Below are positions 47,364 to 59,328 of a stretch of 64,000 nt of DNA, one piece after another. Source of the stretch: Austropuccinia psidii (taxonomy: Eukaryota > Basidiomycota > Pucciniomycetes > Pucciniales > Sphaerophragmiaceae); assembly GCA_023105745.1 (NCBI GenBank), contig JALGQZ010000009.1:12014564-12078563 (forward strand), written 5' to 3'. Below the pieces are notes generated by a model. It did not search any database. It had not been told where the DNA came from and saw only the letters and a list, made by a program, of their open reading frames with translations. Position numbers and translations under genes: made by a program. Each line of letters opens with the position of its first letter. Position 1 is the stretch's first letter.

Positions 47364-49504
47364 TGTGAGCCTGTGAGATATGTATGAAATACCCATAAGG
47401 CCACAAATAACTTTTTATACAGTTGAGTTTGTCTTAAAGCAGAATATTTAAGTGAGATTAAATCAAAAAATAACAAAAAAGAAGTATGAATTTTTTTTTA
47501 TAAGCAAAGTTTTAAATATTATGTTATTTTTGGATTCTACACCAAAAATAACCTAGGATAGACCCATAGGGTGTCATACCCAAAAATGACTATTTCTTAT
47601 GTTTTTGGAAGATTTAAGAATATCACAGTAAAATTTCAAAATTGAAACATTTTTTTGTGAAATTGTTAAATTCAAGCTTGAATAAGCTTAAATTTAAAAT
47701 TGCATAACATTTATGCAAACCTACCAAAAACTAAGTTGTAATTGGAGTGTGGTGTATATTTACTTAATTGGATAAGGATTTTACATACAAGATGTAAATC
47801 CTGTGTGGGCTTGATTCAAATTCATTTAATCCATAGTATGGATTTAGCTAAATGAAAGGAAAAATTCCACATAGAAGAGTGAGACAAAGTGAAAAAACCA
47901 AATAGAGCTAGGGTACCTAGCTTTTGGAATTTGCAAGGAATCAATTGAAGTTTTTCACCTTTATTGAAGGATTTTCAATATTATTTAAGCTTTAAGATTA
48001 GACTTTAATCAAAAATTAAAGTTTAAACTGGTTTTATCCCAATTTGAACAGGATTTAAAAGCTGCCAAAGGGTAAATCCCCATATTAAGACTTGTAATCA
48101 AGTTTATAATAGCTTTCAAAGCTTAAATAAGCTTAAACTCTCAAGCTATAAGTGTTAAAGCCTTATAAAAAGTTAATTTTTCGTGTTTATTTCCATTTTA
48201 CGTGGAAAAATAGCAATAAACTTAAAAATTTGTTAAAAATCCAATTACTAATGGATTTGCTTAAAATTTCACTTAGATTGTAATTCAATGTTTTCTGGGT
48301 ATAGATTAAATTTTACGTATTTTTTTAAACATAATTAATTGCTAATTAGACTTGAGATTAACCTTCTCAATTATTATTAAAGAAAAGTAAGATTTCTTTC
48401 AAAAGTATTTAAAAATTAATTTTAAGAGATTTTCACTTGAAAATTTGTTTTTTAGTTTTTCATGCAATGAAATTCCATATAAAATAAACTAATTTTATAT
48501 TTAAACTTGAAATAATGATCCCAAAGGAAGATTAAAGTTACTTGGAGGTAAGAATAACACTGGTAAGCTTAGATTGGAATGAAAGACAAGTTACCTTAAA
48601 CTAGGAACCTTATTTTTAGATACGGTTTTTCAGTTTTGACCTGAGAATTCCCTATATATTGATTTTTAACCATGGTAGCTTCTCTGAAGGAATAAAAAGA
48701 GAATTTACATTGTTGTTTTTGTCCATCATCATCATTCAATAAATCATATTAAAAATTTATACAGGTAAAATTTTATTAATTATATTATCTTATTGTTAAA
48801 AGTAATTCTTAAGTATCTCATTCTTTATTAATTGTAAATTAGAAAATTGAAACAATAGAATTCATATTATTGTTTTAATCACCAATAATAAATTTTATCT
48901 TATGAAAATATTGTCTTCAAATCTTTTTCAAAATACACAAATTCCTCTAAAAACTCTTAAATCTTATTTTATCATATAAAGCATGCTTTGATCTTTTGAA
49001 ATATAGATTTTTTGGAATGTTTTTAGCTTGTAAGAATTATTTAATACCATAACTGTTTTATTTGACTTATTGTATTAAATAAATGTTCTAAGTAAGTTTT
49101 CTCTAAATTATATCTCTTTTTTATGTGGTATCAGTTTTTTTATATAGAATTTCTCTATAAGATTTAAATCCACACAGTGTGTGTGATATCTCTTTTATGA
49201 ATAATATTTATAATATTTATAAGTGGATAAATATAATTATTTTACACATATAATTGTCTCCTTAAGAGCTTTTATATTTCTTATTATAGCTGTCAGTGAC
49301 TATAATAATAATGGAATAATTATAATATATTATAATTATTAAGCTTTTTCATTATTAAATTATTTAATAATAATAATTCTTTGTTATCTCGTTATATTAA
49401 TTTATGCTTATGATATTTAACTATAATATACTTTATACTGAGGACAGTCATAGTAATCTTGATTTTTTTTGCCATTATCAAGAGTTCCATAGACAAAATT
49501 TACA
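47364..49504 (+). repeat. 3' LTR of element D (2141 bp)
   Basis: Starts TGTGAGCCTGTGAGATATG and ends CATAGACAAAATTTACA. It shares blocks with the E LTR (for example near GACAGTCATAGTA...ATTATCA at the end), so the D and E families are related. Confidence 0.86.
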
Positions 49505-50048
49505 ATAGTTAATGGAAATTACCTCAGAGAAATCATGCAAAAACTCAATTTAACCTTCAAATTCAACAGATACCCCAAATTGAAATCCTATAAAGATTTG
49601 GATCATCTATTTCAGATCCACCAGATTCTCAAAGAATGATCCAAAGGAGGATGGGAAAGAGCAGGCTCAAAGTAACAACCCACTTGGCAGAGCTTGAGGT
49701 AACAAGCCAGAAAATATGTCTCAGAGTAATATCCTGAGAAGACCCCATGGGGAAAATGAAGGGTTGTAATACCAACCAAAACACAAAAGTATTGAAGGAA
49801 AGAGCAATAAGGATTGGGGAAACCCAAGTCAATATTTAAGCCATAGAAGAGAAATGGCACCAGAGAGGGCTCATTCACACTCCTTCAGACTCACCCACCC
49901 CCAATGATTTGAAACCAATAAGGATCAAAAAGAGGACGACCAACCCCTCCAAAAATCACCACTATACCCAATACCAGGTGGCTGGAAAGAGGAGACAAGG
50001 AGCACAAGGAAAAAACAGGGAAACATTAAACCAGAGTAAGAAGGAATC
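49505..50048 (+). pseudogene. Element F ORF1, middle part
   Basis: The first five bases are the right ATAGT duplication of element D; F resumes after them. Readable blocks match A ORF1: DQVLQLHQ-like sequence near 49600 and GKRRQGAQGKNRETLNQSKKE near 49980-50045. Stops and indels are present. It breaks at 50048, where GAATC is duplicated by the LTR-C insertion. Confidence 0.72.
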
Positions 50049-50975
50049 TGTGAGCCTTAGAGGTATTTTCATATACCCAAAAGACCACAAAAGATAAATT
50101 AAAATACAAATATTAATAAATTTAATTTATTTATATTATAATAATAAAGATTGAAATATAAATACAAATTTATATTTAAAAATCAAAATTTAATTATAAT
50201 TCAAAAATAAAATTACAATAAAATTTAAAATTATGAAATTATATTTTTACTTGTAAAACTCAAGTAAAAATGAGTTTTTAATAAAATTTGTGAAATTAAA
50301 ATATTTTTGGTAAAAAGTTATATAAAATGTATCATAACTTTTTATCCAATAAATGAACATATAAAAATTATTTCACCATTGGATTACGCATAAAAAATCA
50401 GGTGGGGTCACCTCTGAGTGAAATTCTTGTAACTCAACTCTAAATAAGCATAAATTAAGTTTTTAGTATTTTCAATACAAAAGTTGAAAATCCTCAAAAC
50501 TTTAATTTAACTCACACCACATGTGGTGTGATCCATCAATTTTTGTGTTAAAATTGAGGTGTTTAGTTTAGCTTAGAAGTTATGAGGAATTGAAGTATTT
50601 TCAATTGAATTCAATTGAAATGTCAAAATGTGCGCGTGTATTACATAAGTGAACTTTGATTTACATATGAGTTATCAATTTTTACTGTATTGTACTGTAC
50701 AATTCAATTGAATTACATATGTAAAGTATAATACATGATGAGGAATTAAAGGAAAAATAAATTGGAAAGATTAAATTTGGGGGGGGGGAAAAGGAACTCC
50801 AGCTCTAAGGGGGAGCTAGACCCCCAAAATCCTTGCTGACAGGCGTGTGGTGTCAAAATTCATGCAAACGTTCATCAATTTTGGCCTGGAATTGAGTTAC
50901 AGGGTCTGTGGACTCAATTGATGATGAGGTTTTGATACCAACTGGGGTAGTTTTAGCTCTTGCCAAGAGGGTAAA

Positions 50976-52900
50976 TGTGAGCCTTGAGGTATATTTTACA
51001 TACCCAAATAGGCCACAATTATTATAAAAAGAAATTTTGAATTATACATAGCTCATAAATCATGCATATATTCAAAATTCATCATTTTTGATTCCAGAAA
51101 AGATGAATAACTTTTTATTGAGTAAGTAAATCCATGGATTTAAGGCCAGATTTGGATTTTACACAAAAATTCACCTAGGGTAGCTCCATAGAGTGAATAA
51201 GCTCAAATTAACTCTTTGAGGTGGTAAAATGGAAAATACTTCAATACCACATCATCAATACCACATAAAAGATCCGTGAAAATTTTTGTTTTTCTTAATT
51301 TCACGCCAAAATAATGGGAAAGTGAGAAATCCCATGTTACATATACACTAAGAATAGTGTTATGCATGTTTTGAGCACTTAATATCATGGTATTCTTACA
51401 TGGACTTTTGGTACACCCATAGTGGATATCTCACTTTAAACTTAAATTACTATTTTGACGTAAAGAATAGGCAAGGGGGACAAAAGACATCAAAGAGAGC
51501 CAGGGTACCCAACTTCTGAGGACTCAGAGGCGTGGATAGTTCCAAAGCTTGGTTCCATGGTTGATCTTGACCCAATTGGTAAACTAAACCTCTTTGGGAA
51601 CTTGGTTACCATGTCACAACTACTGTAAATCTTAAGAAAATAGCCAATAACCTGCTATTTCGACGTGCCAAGGAGGTAAAGAGCTACTTAGACTCCTGTA
51701 ACCACGTCAATTCTTAATGAATTTCCATGGATAAACTCCAAAAGAGTAATTAAAACCCTTTTTGGACTTGTATCCATTGATTTACCTCATAGCAACCAGT
51801 GAAACACTGATATTTGCAATTCTATGTAGAAATGAGGTAAAAACTTCAAAAATTCATTAAAAATACAATTCTTAATGAATCCTTCTGAAACTTTCAGGAC
51901 AAATGAAGAACTGTATTATCTATGGAACAACCAAAAAGAATCACAGTTTTACTAGTAAAATTAAAAGTTTTACTTACAGTCCATTTTTGACCATTCTACA
52001 TGAAACACTGAATCTTCAAAAATTCACAGTAATTAAAACCTGTGATGAAATTGGCAATAACATTGATAACTTTGAGAAATCAATGATTATTTTGGAATAA
52101 AAGAAGATTTACAGATGTTACTCCTTTTATTCTTAACCATATTGGGGTTGGTAGTCACATAAAAGCATCAATTAAGTAATTATGATAATCTTACGTGACA
52201 ACAGATGATGCAATCATTTATCCAAAAGGGTTTATTGTTTTCTCACTCACTGGTTTTTCAGTTTGCTCCATGGCACGTCTCTGTGAGCTGTTGTTGACTT
52301 AAAAGAAGCCTCTTCTTGCTGTTTTTTCCGTATCATCATCATCTTATTAATCATTTATATCAATATTACCAACAAGTAAGTATTAGTTAAAACTTTTCTT
52401 AAGTGTTTTATTCTTTCAGAATCAATCAGAAAGACGTGAAATCATAGAAATAAACTATATATTGTTGTAATACATTTATAAATTCATTTTGATCCTCTAA
52501 ATCCACAATTCTACGTCAAATCTCTCTATCTTATCTTTCAATAAGCTCTTTGGAATATTAGTGAGTGATTTATCTTTAATTCTTAAAGTTTTTCTCTAAA
52601 ATTAGTTTTCTTCAAGAATTATCATTATAATTATTCTTGCAAAAGATAATTATATATTAAAATAATTTTATTATTTTAATAAAGAAGTTTTTATTATTAA
52701 ATTCTTCTTGTAATTGATTCTAGTAGACAATTACTTACTCACTGTTAAAATCACTAGTAGTGCTTAACACGTGAAAGAAATAATTATTTAATTATTTAAT
52801 TGTGGTTATAATAATATTTTATTATTATATTTCATAAGAACAGACATAGTACTGTTGATCAATAGTAATATTATCATCAGTTTCATAGTCACATCTTACA
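50976..52900 (+). repeat. 5' LTR of element E (1925 bp)
   Basis: Starts TGTGAGCCTTGAGGTATA and ends GTCACATCTTACA. It carries a 14-nt extra segment near 51251-51265, apparently a local duplication around ATACCAC, that the 3' LTR lacks. Confidence 0.95.
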
Positions 52901-52918
52901 TTTGGGGGCCTGGCCGTG
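52901..52918 (+). promoter_or_regulatory. Element E primer-binding site
   Basis: TTTGGGGGCCTGGCCGTG abuts the LTR. LTR-CA, two T, then TGGGGG is the same geometry as in retroelements primed by proline tRNA. The exact primer is not proven. Confidence 0.68.
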
Positions 52919-53289
52919 TTTTTTGAACCTTGTACCCTTAATTAATATATTTTTAAGCTCTAAAATATATTAATTTAATAATTTTTTCTTTCATTTTAAA
53001 GTTAAAATAATTCTTATTTTTGAAATTGTTTTGGAAATCTTTTTCATTGAGGAATTTGGTTTAATTTTATACTGTTTTACACGTGGCTTTTTCACATCCA
53101 AAAACTTATAAAATTATTCTTTGAGTTACTCTGAATTAATTTTCATTCAAAATCTTAAATTTTAATTTTTTTCTTTAAAAAGAATAATTTTTTTAATATC
53201 AAAAAAATATAAAACTTATAAAAAATCTTTAAAAATATTTTAAAAAGTATAAAAAATTATTTTTTTCTCTTTTTTATAATTTTTTTTAG
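52919..53289 (+). other. Leader of element E
   Basis: AT-rich and without genes. It ends in a long T-run and AG at 53288-53289, the same acceptor position (AG|TG) as in A, A2, B and F. I cannot choose the donor confidently. Confidence 0.45.
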
Positions 53290-53448
53290 TGTCTTTAATC
53301 AAATACTGTGCAGCTGGCAACAGACTCAGTAAGAGATACATCAATAGTCCTGGATCTTCAGAAGCAGAATCTGAAGAGAGTATTGAGGGGCAAATTGCTA
53401 AAAGAGGCACCTTATTTAACTCAGAAAAGGCTAAATTACCACCAAAAG

Positions 53449-53493
53449 GTGTGTATTTTATCTTTAAATTGTTGTGAAAATGGTGCATACCAG
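53449..53493 (+). other. Candidate 45-nt mini-intron in element E holding the Gag-Pol start codon
   Basis: GT at 53449-53450 and AG at 53492-53493. The intron contains ATG at 53480-53482, the first ATG of the 5.7-kb Gag-Pol frame, and the stop that would end unspliced ORF1 (53475-53477). At 45 nt it is near the lower limit for fungal introns. Confidence 0.5.
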
Positions 53494-56400
53494 AAATGGA
53501 AGAAACTATTCAGTCCAACCAGATGGATGTGGACAAGGAAGAAGCAAGGCCAAATCCAGAAGTGCCAAATCTTCCACAAGAAAGACACATCTGGAGGATG
53601 CCAGAGTTGCCCCCCATTCCCCAAGGTCTGTACCAACAGATTTTGACGTGAATTCTGAGCCTGAACTAATTCATGATATTATTTCCAGGGCTGAACCATT
53701 TTCAAGTGGCAGCAATAGAAATATATCAATGCCAGTAAAAAAATTGGTTCAGAGCAGCCAAAGAAGAGGAGTGGGAAATATGCCCAAGCCTTTGGCAGGG
53801 GGCCATGAACTCCTACTTACACATCAAGAGCTTTCTGGGTCAGGAGAAGACCATAGAACTCTTAGGAGGATGGAGCCCCCTGTCTTGCAAAGACAAGGTC
53901 AAAAAGATAAAGAATTGGTTGAAGAACCAAAGTATTTTATCTATAGACCAGAAGAAAGAGTTGGAAATGACTCCAGCCTTGGAGACAGAGGCACCAGTGG
54001 CGTCTACCAGCTCCAAACCAGCTCCAGAAGTGTCCAAGGACAAGCCCAAGGGACCTCAGAAGAAGCAGAAATGTCCCAAGAACCATCAAGGCAAAGGAAA
54101 AGGAAAAGCCAATTGGCACAGACCTTACCCACAAGGGTACAGGATCCCCAAATTGGAGCCTTCAGCCGTGGACAGTGTCTTCAATATGGCCAGAACTCTG
54201 ATGGAATTCACAGCCAAGGAGCAGGAAAGGATGAACAGAAACTTTCCATGCAAATAATTGGTGTACAAACTAGTATTAATGTAGAAATTGGTAAACTTGA
54301 TAAAAAGTTAACTAAAATTGCATCAGATATAGTTGAGTTAAAGAAAAATGATAAAACGTACATTGAATTGCACCAAGTAACACATGCCAGACTTGACTCA
54401 ATTACCAATTCTTGCAAAAGAATTGAAAACATGTACCAAGTTCAGCATGATGAGATGGAAGAAATTTCCATTTTTAAAGTGAATAATCAACTTACAATTC
54501 TACAAGACCAAGTCTTAAAAATAATTGAGAATACCAATCAATTTGCTATACACTTAGCAAAAAGTGACAGTGAAAGGCAGAAGTTGAAGAATGAAATAAT
54601 TGCAAGTGTGGAACAAATTCATAAGAATCATGAACCACATATGCCAAGACATTCTACACCTTTAACTGAAGAAAAACGTTCTGTTAAGGAAAGTCTCACC
54701 CCATTCTTGGGAGAAAATGCCTACTCTGCAAAAGATATTCCCAAAATAGAAGAATGGCCAACATTCTCTGGTGAAGGAGAATATAACCATATTGAATTCA
54801 TCAGGACTATTGATATGTTGCAAGAAGACTTTAATATACCTGATGAAATAATAGTGGGAAAATTACACTGTTTGTTTACCAGAACTGCAAAGAAATGGTA
54901 TTACAGAATGAGGATTGATCATGGTAAACATGATTGGTCTTGGTGGAAATCTGAAATGATTACAAAATGGGCCAATAATTCTTGGAGGTTTAAAATAGAA
55001 AATGCCTTTGAAAATGCCATGTTTAACTCAGAGAAAGATAAACCACTTACTTGGTTCTTCAAGCAAAAAGACAGATTATCTGCTTTGAAACCAGATATGT
55101 CTGACACTATGATTAATATGAAAATATTAAGAAAGTGTGGAGGAGAATTGGAACATGGTATCAAAAGCAGATGTGTAGAGCCCTGTTCAACAGAAGACTA
55201 CATTAATGCTATGGAAGATATCATTACCAGAACAAGAACTGGTAAAACTTGGTCTAAAATCCCAACAGAATCCAAGATGACCTCTAAGATTCCCAGAGAG
55301 GATAAGAGACCAGAAAGACCTGTCTTAAAGTGTCATAAATGTGGAAGCACTTCACATTTAGCCAACACTTGCACAAAAAAGACAAAAATCAATGAAGTTA
55401 AAGTCATTGAAGAAATTCAGTGTACTGAAGAGAAAGGAGAGTCTGATCAAGATTCTGCAGTCTCTGAAGATACACCAGTAGAGGACTATCCCATTGAAAA
55501 CATCACAGCTTTCTTTGAGGTCACAGAAGTCCACACCCACTTGCCACAGTACAGTGAGGATTGCTGCAACCTGACCAATATCCAAGATGCCAGAATGTGT
55601 AAAACAAAACCTGCTAGAGGAAAGGGTTATACTGCTGGAGCATCCTGTATCACATCAGTCTTGATGAGTGAGATTGAAGCCAAAGTAAATTTGGATACAG
55701 GGGCATTTTGCACTTGTGTGGGCAAATATTATCTCCAAATTATACTTCCTGGATGGAAGAGCCATCTGTTACCAATAGAAGGTGTACAATTTAGTAGTGC
55801 CAGTAGCAATATGTACCCCTTGGGTATATTAGACACTAATCTTGTATTCCCACACCCAGCAGGAAGTGTAAGGATGAAAAATGAAATTGTTGTAATGGAT
55901 AATTGCACATCTCAGCACATCATTCTTGGAAATGATTACTTGAATATCTATGGTATTGACATCAATAACCATAAAGACAGATATTTCACAATTGGAGATA
56001 ACAAAAGACAAAAATTTGCTTTTTCCAATATGCAAAAACAAATATTTGTGGTATCTTCTGTCAAAGATACTTATAGAGATGAATTTGTGTCTAATCAACT
56101 TGTTGAAGCACAGATTAATCCATCTCTGTCACCAAAAATGAGGAATGAACTTATTGACGTGTTATACACATACAATACTGCATTTGCCTCTGATAATGAA
56201 CCATTAGGTGCTATAAGAGGACATGAAGTTGATATTACTCTTAATATTGACAGACCATATCCCCCAGTACTTAGAAGACCAGCTTATCCAGCCAGTCCCA
56301 GAGCTAGAGAAGCCTTGGAGAAACATATCCAAGAATTAATTCAACTTGGTTTACTAAGGAAAGTAGGCCATTATGAGGAAGTTGAGGTGAAAACACCTGT

Positions 56401-57811
56401 TATCATTGCTTGGAATAATGATAAGTCAAGAATGGTTGGAGATTTCAGAGCATTGAATACCTACACAGTTCCAGATAGGTATCCAATCCCTAGAATCCAA
56501 GAAACCTTGACTCAATTATCCAAAGCCAAGTATATAACAACAATGGATGCATTGAAAGGCTTCCATCAAAATGCTTTGACACCTAAAGCTAAGAAATTGC
56601 TTAGAATCATCACTCACTGTGGTATTTTTGAGTATCTTAGAATGCCATTTGGGATTAAAAATGCTCCATCTCATTATCAAAGAATGATGAATACCATCTT
56701 CCCCACAGAATTGTCTGAGGGATGGCTTATCATTTATATTGATGATATTATCATATGTTCTGACTCATGGTCTTTGCACCTTGAAAGACTTGCAAGAGTA
56801 CTTCACAAAGTTTCAGAAGTGAATATGAAAATTTCACTTAAGAAATGTAACTTTGGTTTTGAAGAACTCAAAGCATTAGGACATGTTGTTTCTGGTTTAA
56901 GCTTGGGTATTGACAAAAATGAAGTGGCAGCAGTACTTCTTAAGCCAATACCCCAGAATAAAAAAGAAATGATGTCTTTTCTTGGATTTGCTAGTTACTA
57001 TAGGCAACATTTAAAAGACTTTGCAATTCTAGCCAAATCACTCTATAGAATCTGTGATCAACAGACTGTATTTGAGATGACACAGGAAAGAATTAAAGCT
57101 TATGAGAAGATAAAGAGAGCCCTTACACAAGCACCTTTACTCCTCATTCCTGACTGGAATATTCCTTTTAAGTTGTACATTGATTCATGTGGAGATGGAT
57201 TAGGGGAAGCCCTACATCAAGTCCAAATTATTGATGACAAAACTACAGAGGGACCAGTTTGTTATATCTCAAGGCGGATCAAACCAACAGAAGCCAGATA
57301 TGGTGCAAGCCAAATGGAGTGCTTATGTTTGGTATGGGAACTTGAGAAATTACACTATTACCTTGATGGCAGTGTTTTTGAAGTGATAACTGACTGTAAT
57401 GCAGTAAAATCACTTCTTAACATGAAAACTCCCAACAGACATATGTTGAGATGGCAAATAGCTATTCAAGAATATAGAGGAAACAAGACTATAGTTCATA
57501 AAGCAGGGAACATTCACAAAAATGCTGATGGACTTAGTAGATGGGCTTTAGCCAACAATCCTGATAACACACCTTATGTACCTTTGGAAGCTGAACCACA
57601 GATTCCAATTGAAGGAATTAACATAACTGATATTGGAGCTGAATTCTTTGAGGAGGTCAGAGAATATTATAAACAAGACAAGAATTGCCATATCTTGACT
57701 TCTTTATTAGATAAAGACTGCAAAGATACATCTTTAGTTAATGCACTTGATGAAGTTTGGAAAAATACCTATTCTGAAGGAAGATTTCACTTGTTTGATG
57801 GAATAATTTAA
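53480..57811 (+). CDS. Element E Gag-protease-reverse transcriptase-RNase H polyprotein
   Basis: ATG at 53480 starts 1443 sense codons. About 250 N-terminal residues overlap ORF1 and are Arg/Ser/Gln-rich. A helical stretch follows ([17 protein letters not shown]), then the capsid motif [17 protein letters not shown] and an intact CCHC zinc knuckle [14 protein letters not shown] at residues 618-631. The protease has LDTGAFCTC (Asp about 739). RT has [20 protein letters not shown] and the catalytic IIYIDDIII (first Asp about 1088). RNase H has [16 protein letters not shown] (about 1235) and [21 protein letters not shown] at 57809-57811 follows DGII; other copies have a Tyr codon there. It produces the particle, processes it and copies RNA to cDNA. 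Confidence 0.93.
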   Translation: MVHTRNGRNYSVQPDGCGQGRSKAKSRSAKSSTRKTHLEDARVAPHSPRSVPTDFDVNSEPELIHDIISRAEPFSSGSNRNISMPVKKLVQSSQRRGVGNMPKPLAGGHELLLTHQELSGSGEDHRTLRRMEPPVLQRQGQKDKELVEEPKYFIYRPEERVGNDSSLGDRGTSGVYQLQTSSRSVQGQAQGTSEEAEMSQEPSRQRKRKSQLAQTLPTRVQDPQIGAFSRGQCLQYGQNSDGIHSQGAGKDEQKLSMQIIGVQTSINVEIGKLDKKLTKIASDIVELKKNDKTYIELHQVTHARLDSITNSCKRIENMYQVQHDEMEEISIFKVNNQLTILQDQVLKIIENTNQFAIHLAKSDSERQKLKNEIIASVEQIHKNHEPHMPRHSTPLTEEKRSVKESLTPFLGENAYSAKDIPKIEEWPTFSGEGEYNHIEFIRTIDMLQEDFNIPDEIIVGKLHCLFTRTAKKWYYRMRIDHGKHDWSWWKSEMITKWANNSWRFKIENAFENAMFNSEKDKPLTWFFKQKDRLSALKPDMSDTMINMKILRKCGGELEHGIKSRCVEPCSTEDYINAMEDIITRTRTGKTWSKIPTESKMTSKIPREDKRPERPVLKCHKCGSTSHLANTCTKKTKINEVKVIEEIQCTEEKGESDQDSAVSEDTPVEDYPIENITAFFEVTEVHTHLPQYSEDCCNLTNIQDARMCKTKPARGKGYTAGASCITSVLMSEIEAKVNLDTGAFCTCVGKYYLQIILPGWKSHLLPIEGVQFSSASSNMYPLGILDTNLVFPHPAGSVRMKNEIVVMDNCTSQHIILGNDYLNIYGIDINNHKDRYFTIGDNKRQKFAFSNMQKQIFVVSSVKDTYRDEFVSNQLVEAQINPSLSPKMRNELIDVLYTYNTAFASDNEPLGAIRGHEVDITLNIDRPYPPVLRRPAYPASPRAREALEKHIQELIQLGLLRKVGHYEEVEVKTPVIIAWNNDKSRMVGDFRALNTYTVPDRYPIPRIQETLTQLSKAKYITTMDALKGFHQNALTPKAKKLLRIITHCGIFEYLRMPFGIKNAPSHYQRMMNTIFPTELSEGWLIIYIDDIIICSDSWSLHLERLARVLHKVSEVNMKISLKKCNFGFEELKALGHVVSGLSLGIDKNEVAAVLLKPIPQNKKEMMSFLGFASYYRQHLKDFAILAKSLYRICDQQTVFEMTQERIKAYEKIKRALTQAPLLLIPDWNIPFKLYIDSCGDGLGEALHQVQIIDDKTTEGPVCYISRRIKPTEARYGASQMECLCLVWELEKLHYYLDGSVFEVITDCNAVKSLLNMKTPNRHMLRWQIAIQEYRGNKTIVHKAGNIHKNADGLSRWALANNPDNTPYVPLEAEPQIPIEGINITDIGAEFFEEVREYYKQDKNCHILTSLLDKDCKDTSLVNALDEVWKNTYSEGRFHLFDGII
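53626..53688 (+). other. Second candidate intron in element E ORF1 (63 nt)
   Basis: CAAG|GTCTGT donor and TTATTTCCAG|GG acceptor. It holds the TGA and TAA that break ORF1, while the Gag-Pol frame reads through it without a stop. Confidence 0.5.
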
Positions 57812-59188
57812 CACAGAACAAAACATTCTTGTGTTATGACATTGTGCAGTAGATTACTTATCAATACCATTCTTCATGAATGTCATGATAGTATCTACTC
57901 TGGACACCTGTCAGAAGACAGAACACTTGAAAAAGTGAAGAACTGTGCATGGTGGCCATCTTGGAGAAACAAAACCATTGAATATTGCCATACCTGTGAC
58001 AGATTCCAAAAAGCAAACAGGAGTACAGGCAAGAAATTTGGACTTATGATCCATATTCAAGAACCAAAATCCCCATGGGAAGTTGTTCACATGGATTGGG
58101 TCACAGCACTTCCTCCAAGTGGTGACAGAAGTTATAATGCTTGTTTAGTCATTGTAGACAGATATAGCAAAACTCCCATATTCTTACCATGTCATAAAGA
58201 TGACACTGCTATGGATACAGCTCTTCTTTTATGGAGTAGAGTTATTTCTCATACAGGATTATTTAAGAATATCATAAGTGACAGAGATCCCAAGTTCACA
58301 TCTGCACTTTGGACCAATCTTCATAGATTGTTTGGGACTAAGTTATCATTCTCTACAGCATATCACCCTCAGACAGATGGGCTAGCAGAGAGGATGATTC
58401 AGACTTTAGAAGACATGATCAGGAGATTTTGTGCTTATGGATTAGAACTCAAAGACTCAGATGGCTTTACCCATGACTGGTGCACTCTGATACCTGCACT
58501 AGAATTGGCATACAAGACATCAGTCCATTCTTCCACAGGACAAACTCCTGCTATGTTAGAAAAAGGATGGAATCCAAGACTCCCAGCAGACACACTGAGG
58601 AAAGACTTGATTGACATTCATCCTAAAGCTTCCAGCTTCAAGATAATGCTTGATAAAGTAAAGCAACATGCAAAACAAAGTATGGATGATGCTTTTGATT
58701 ATGCAAAACAGAAGTGGGACAAGAGTTATAAAGTACCAGACTTCAAAGTAGGGGACTTAGTTTTAGTTTCAACCTTGAATTTTAATAATATCAAAGGCCC
58801 AAAGAAACTTAAAGATTCTTATGTAGGACCTTTTGTTATTGTTGCTTTACATGGAACCAATGCAGTTCAAGTGGAATTGAGTGGTGAATTGGAAAATAAA
58901 CACCCCACATTTCCAGTCAGCTTAATAAAGCCTTATCAACCAGCTGACAAAGAATTGTTTCCTTTAAGAAACCCAACTCCTTTAACTGTACCACCTGTGG
59001 AACAGAATGAAGACAAAAAGATAAAGAAAGTCATTAAAGAAAGGAGACTTAGGGGTAAAAATCAAAGAGAATATCTTGTCAGATATAGAAATGCAGTACA
59101 TGAAGATGAATGGATGGCAGAATCAGAAATACCTGACTCAGATAAACTCTTAAGAAGATTTAGACATGAAAGAAGGCCACAAGCCTGA
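57812..59188 (+). CDS. Element E integrase with chromodomain (after an in-frame TAA)
   Basis: Same frame as the upstream polyprotein, separated only by the TAA. The zinc-binding domain is ECHDSIYSGHLSED ... YCHTCDRFQKA (HHCC intact). Catalytic residues are Asp in MDWV (58094), Asp in ISDRDPKF (58280) and Glu in GLAERMIQ (58388). Then come DFKVGDLVLVSTLNF, VGPFVI, HPTFPVSLIKPY and a C-terminal chromodomain (ERRLRGKNQREYLVRY ... EDEWMAESEIPD, about 59035-59150). It would join cDNA to chromosomal DNA. No good start codon lies right after the TAA (first ATG 57836), so this copy probably makes no integrase unless the stop is read through. Confidence 0.9.
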   Translation, partial: HRTKHSCVMTLCSRLLINTILHECHDSIYSGHLSEDRTLEKVKNCAWWPSWRNKTIEYCHTCDRFQKANRSTGKKFGLMIHIQEPKSPWEVVHMDWVTALPPSGDRSYNACLVIVDRYSKTPIFLPCHKDDTAMDTALLLWSRVISHTGLFKNIISDRDPKFTSALWTNLHRLFGTKLSFSTAYHPQTDGLAERMIQTLEDMIRRFCAYGLELKDSDGFTHDWCTLIPALELAYKTSVHSSTGQTPAMLEKGWNPRLPADTLRKDLIDIHPKASSFKIMLDKVKQHAKQSMDDAFDYAKQKWDKSYKVPDFKVGDLVLVSTLNFNNIKGPKKLKDSYVGPFVIVALHGTNAVQVELSGELENKHPTFPVSLIKPYQPADKELFPLRNPTPLTVPPVEQNEDKKIKKVIKERRLRGKNQREYLVRYRNAVHEDEWMAESEIPDSDKLLRRFRHERRPQA

Positions 59189-59316
59189 ATATTTCTATAA
59201 ATGTGCTTTAAATTACTTGATCTGAGTAATGTAAAGAGGTTGGACAGTGGACATTAACCCCCTTTGGGGCCTTATTCTTTTATCACTAATGAAATTGTGG
59301 TACAATTTTATTTTTT

Positions 59317-59328
59317 GGTGGGAGGGAA
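59317..59328 (+). promoter_or_regulatory. Element E polypurine tract
   Basis: GGTGGGAGGGAA directly precedes the LTR start TGTGAGCG at 59329. Confidence 0.82.

Larger units (their letters stand above)
41766..49504 (+). mobile_element. Element D: decayed Ty3/Gypsy chromovirus with internal deletions
   Basis: Begins TGTGAGCC, ends AATTTACA, and is flanked by ATAGT. Only about the first half of the 5' LTR remains (41766 to about 42855). The rest of that LTR, the PBS, the leader and the gag start are deleted. RT joins directly to the integrase core near 46285. The coding region has stops in every domain. It is closest to element E in sequence and is inserted in element F. Confidence 0.88.
53290..54257 (+). 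pseudogene. Element E ORF1 (accessory protein), three exons with one nonsense codon
   Basis: Exons 53290-53448, 53494-53625 and 53689-54257 flank introns of 45 nt (AAAG|GTGTGT...TACCAG) and 63 nt (CAAG|GTCTGT...TTCCAG). With A from the leader exon the total is 861 nt, exactly 287 codons. Splicing removes stops at 53475, 53649 and 53667. One TAA remains at 53736-53738. Visible features are KYCAAGNRLSKRYINSPGSS, a [15 protein letters not shown] block, a Lys-rich segment ([20 protein letters not shown]) and [10 protein letters not shown]. Elements B and D share the last motif. Function is unknown; charge suggests nucleic-acid binding. The third exon overlaps Gag-Pol in another frame. Confidence 0.58.
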
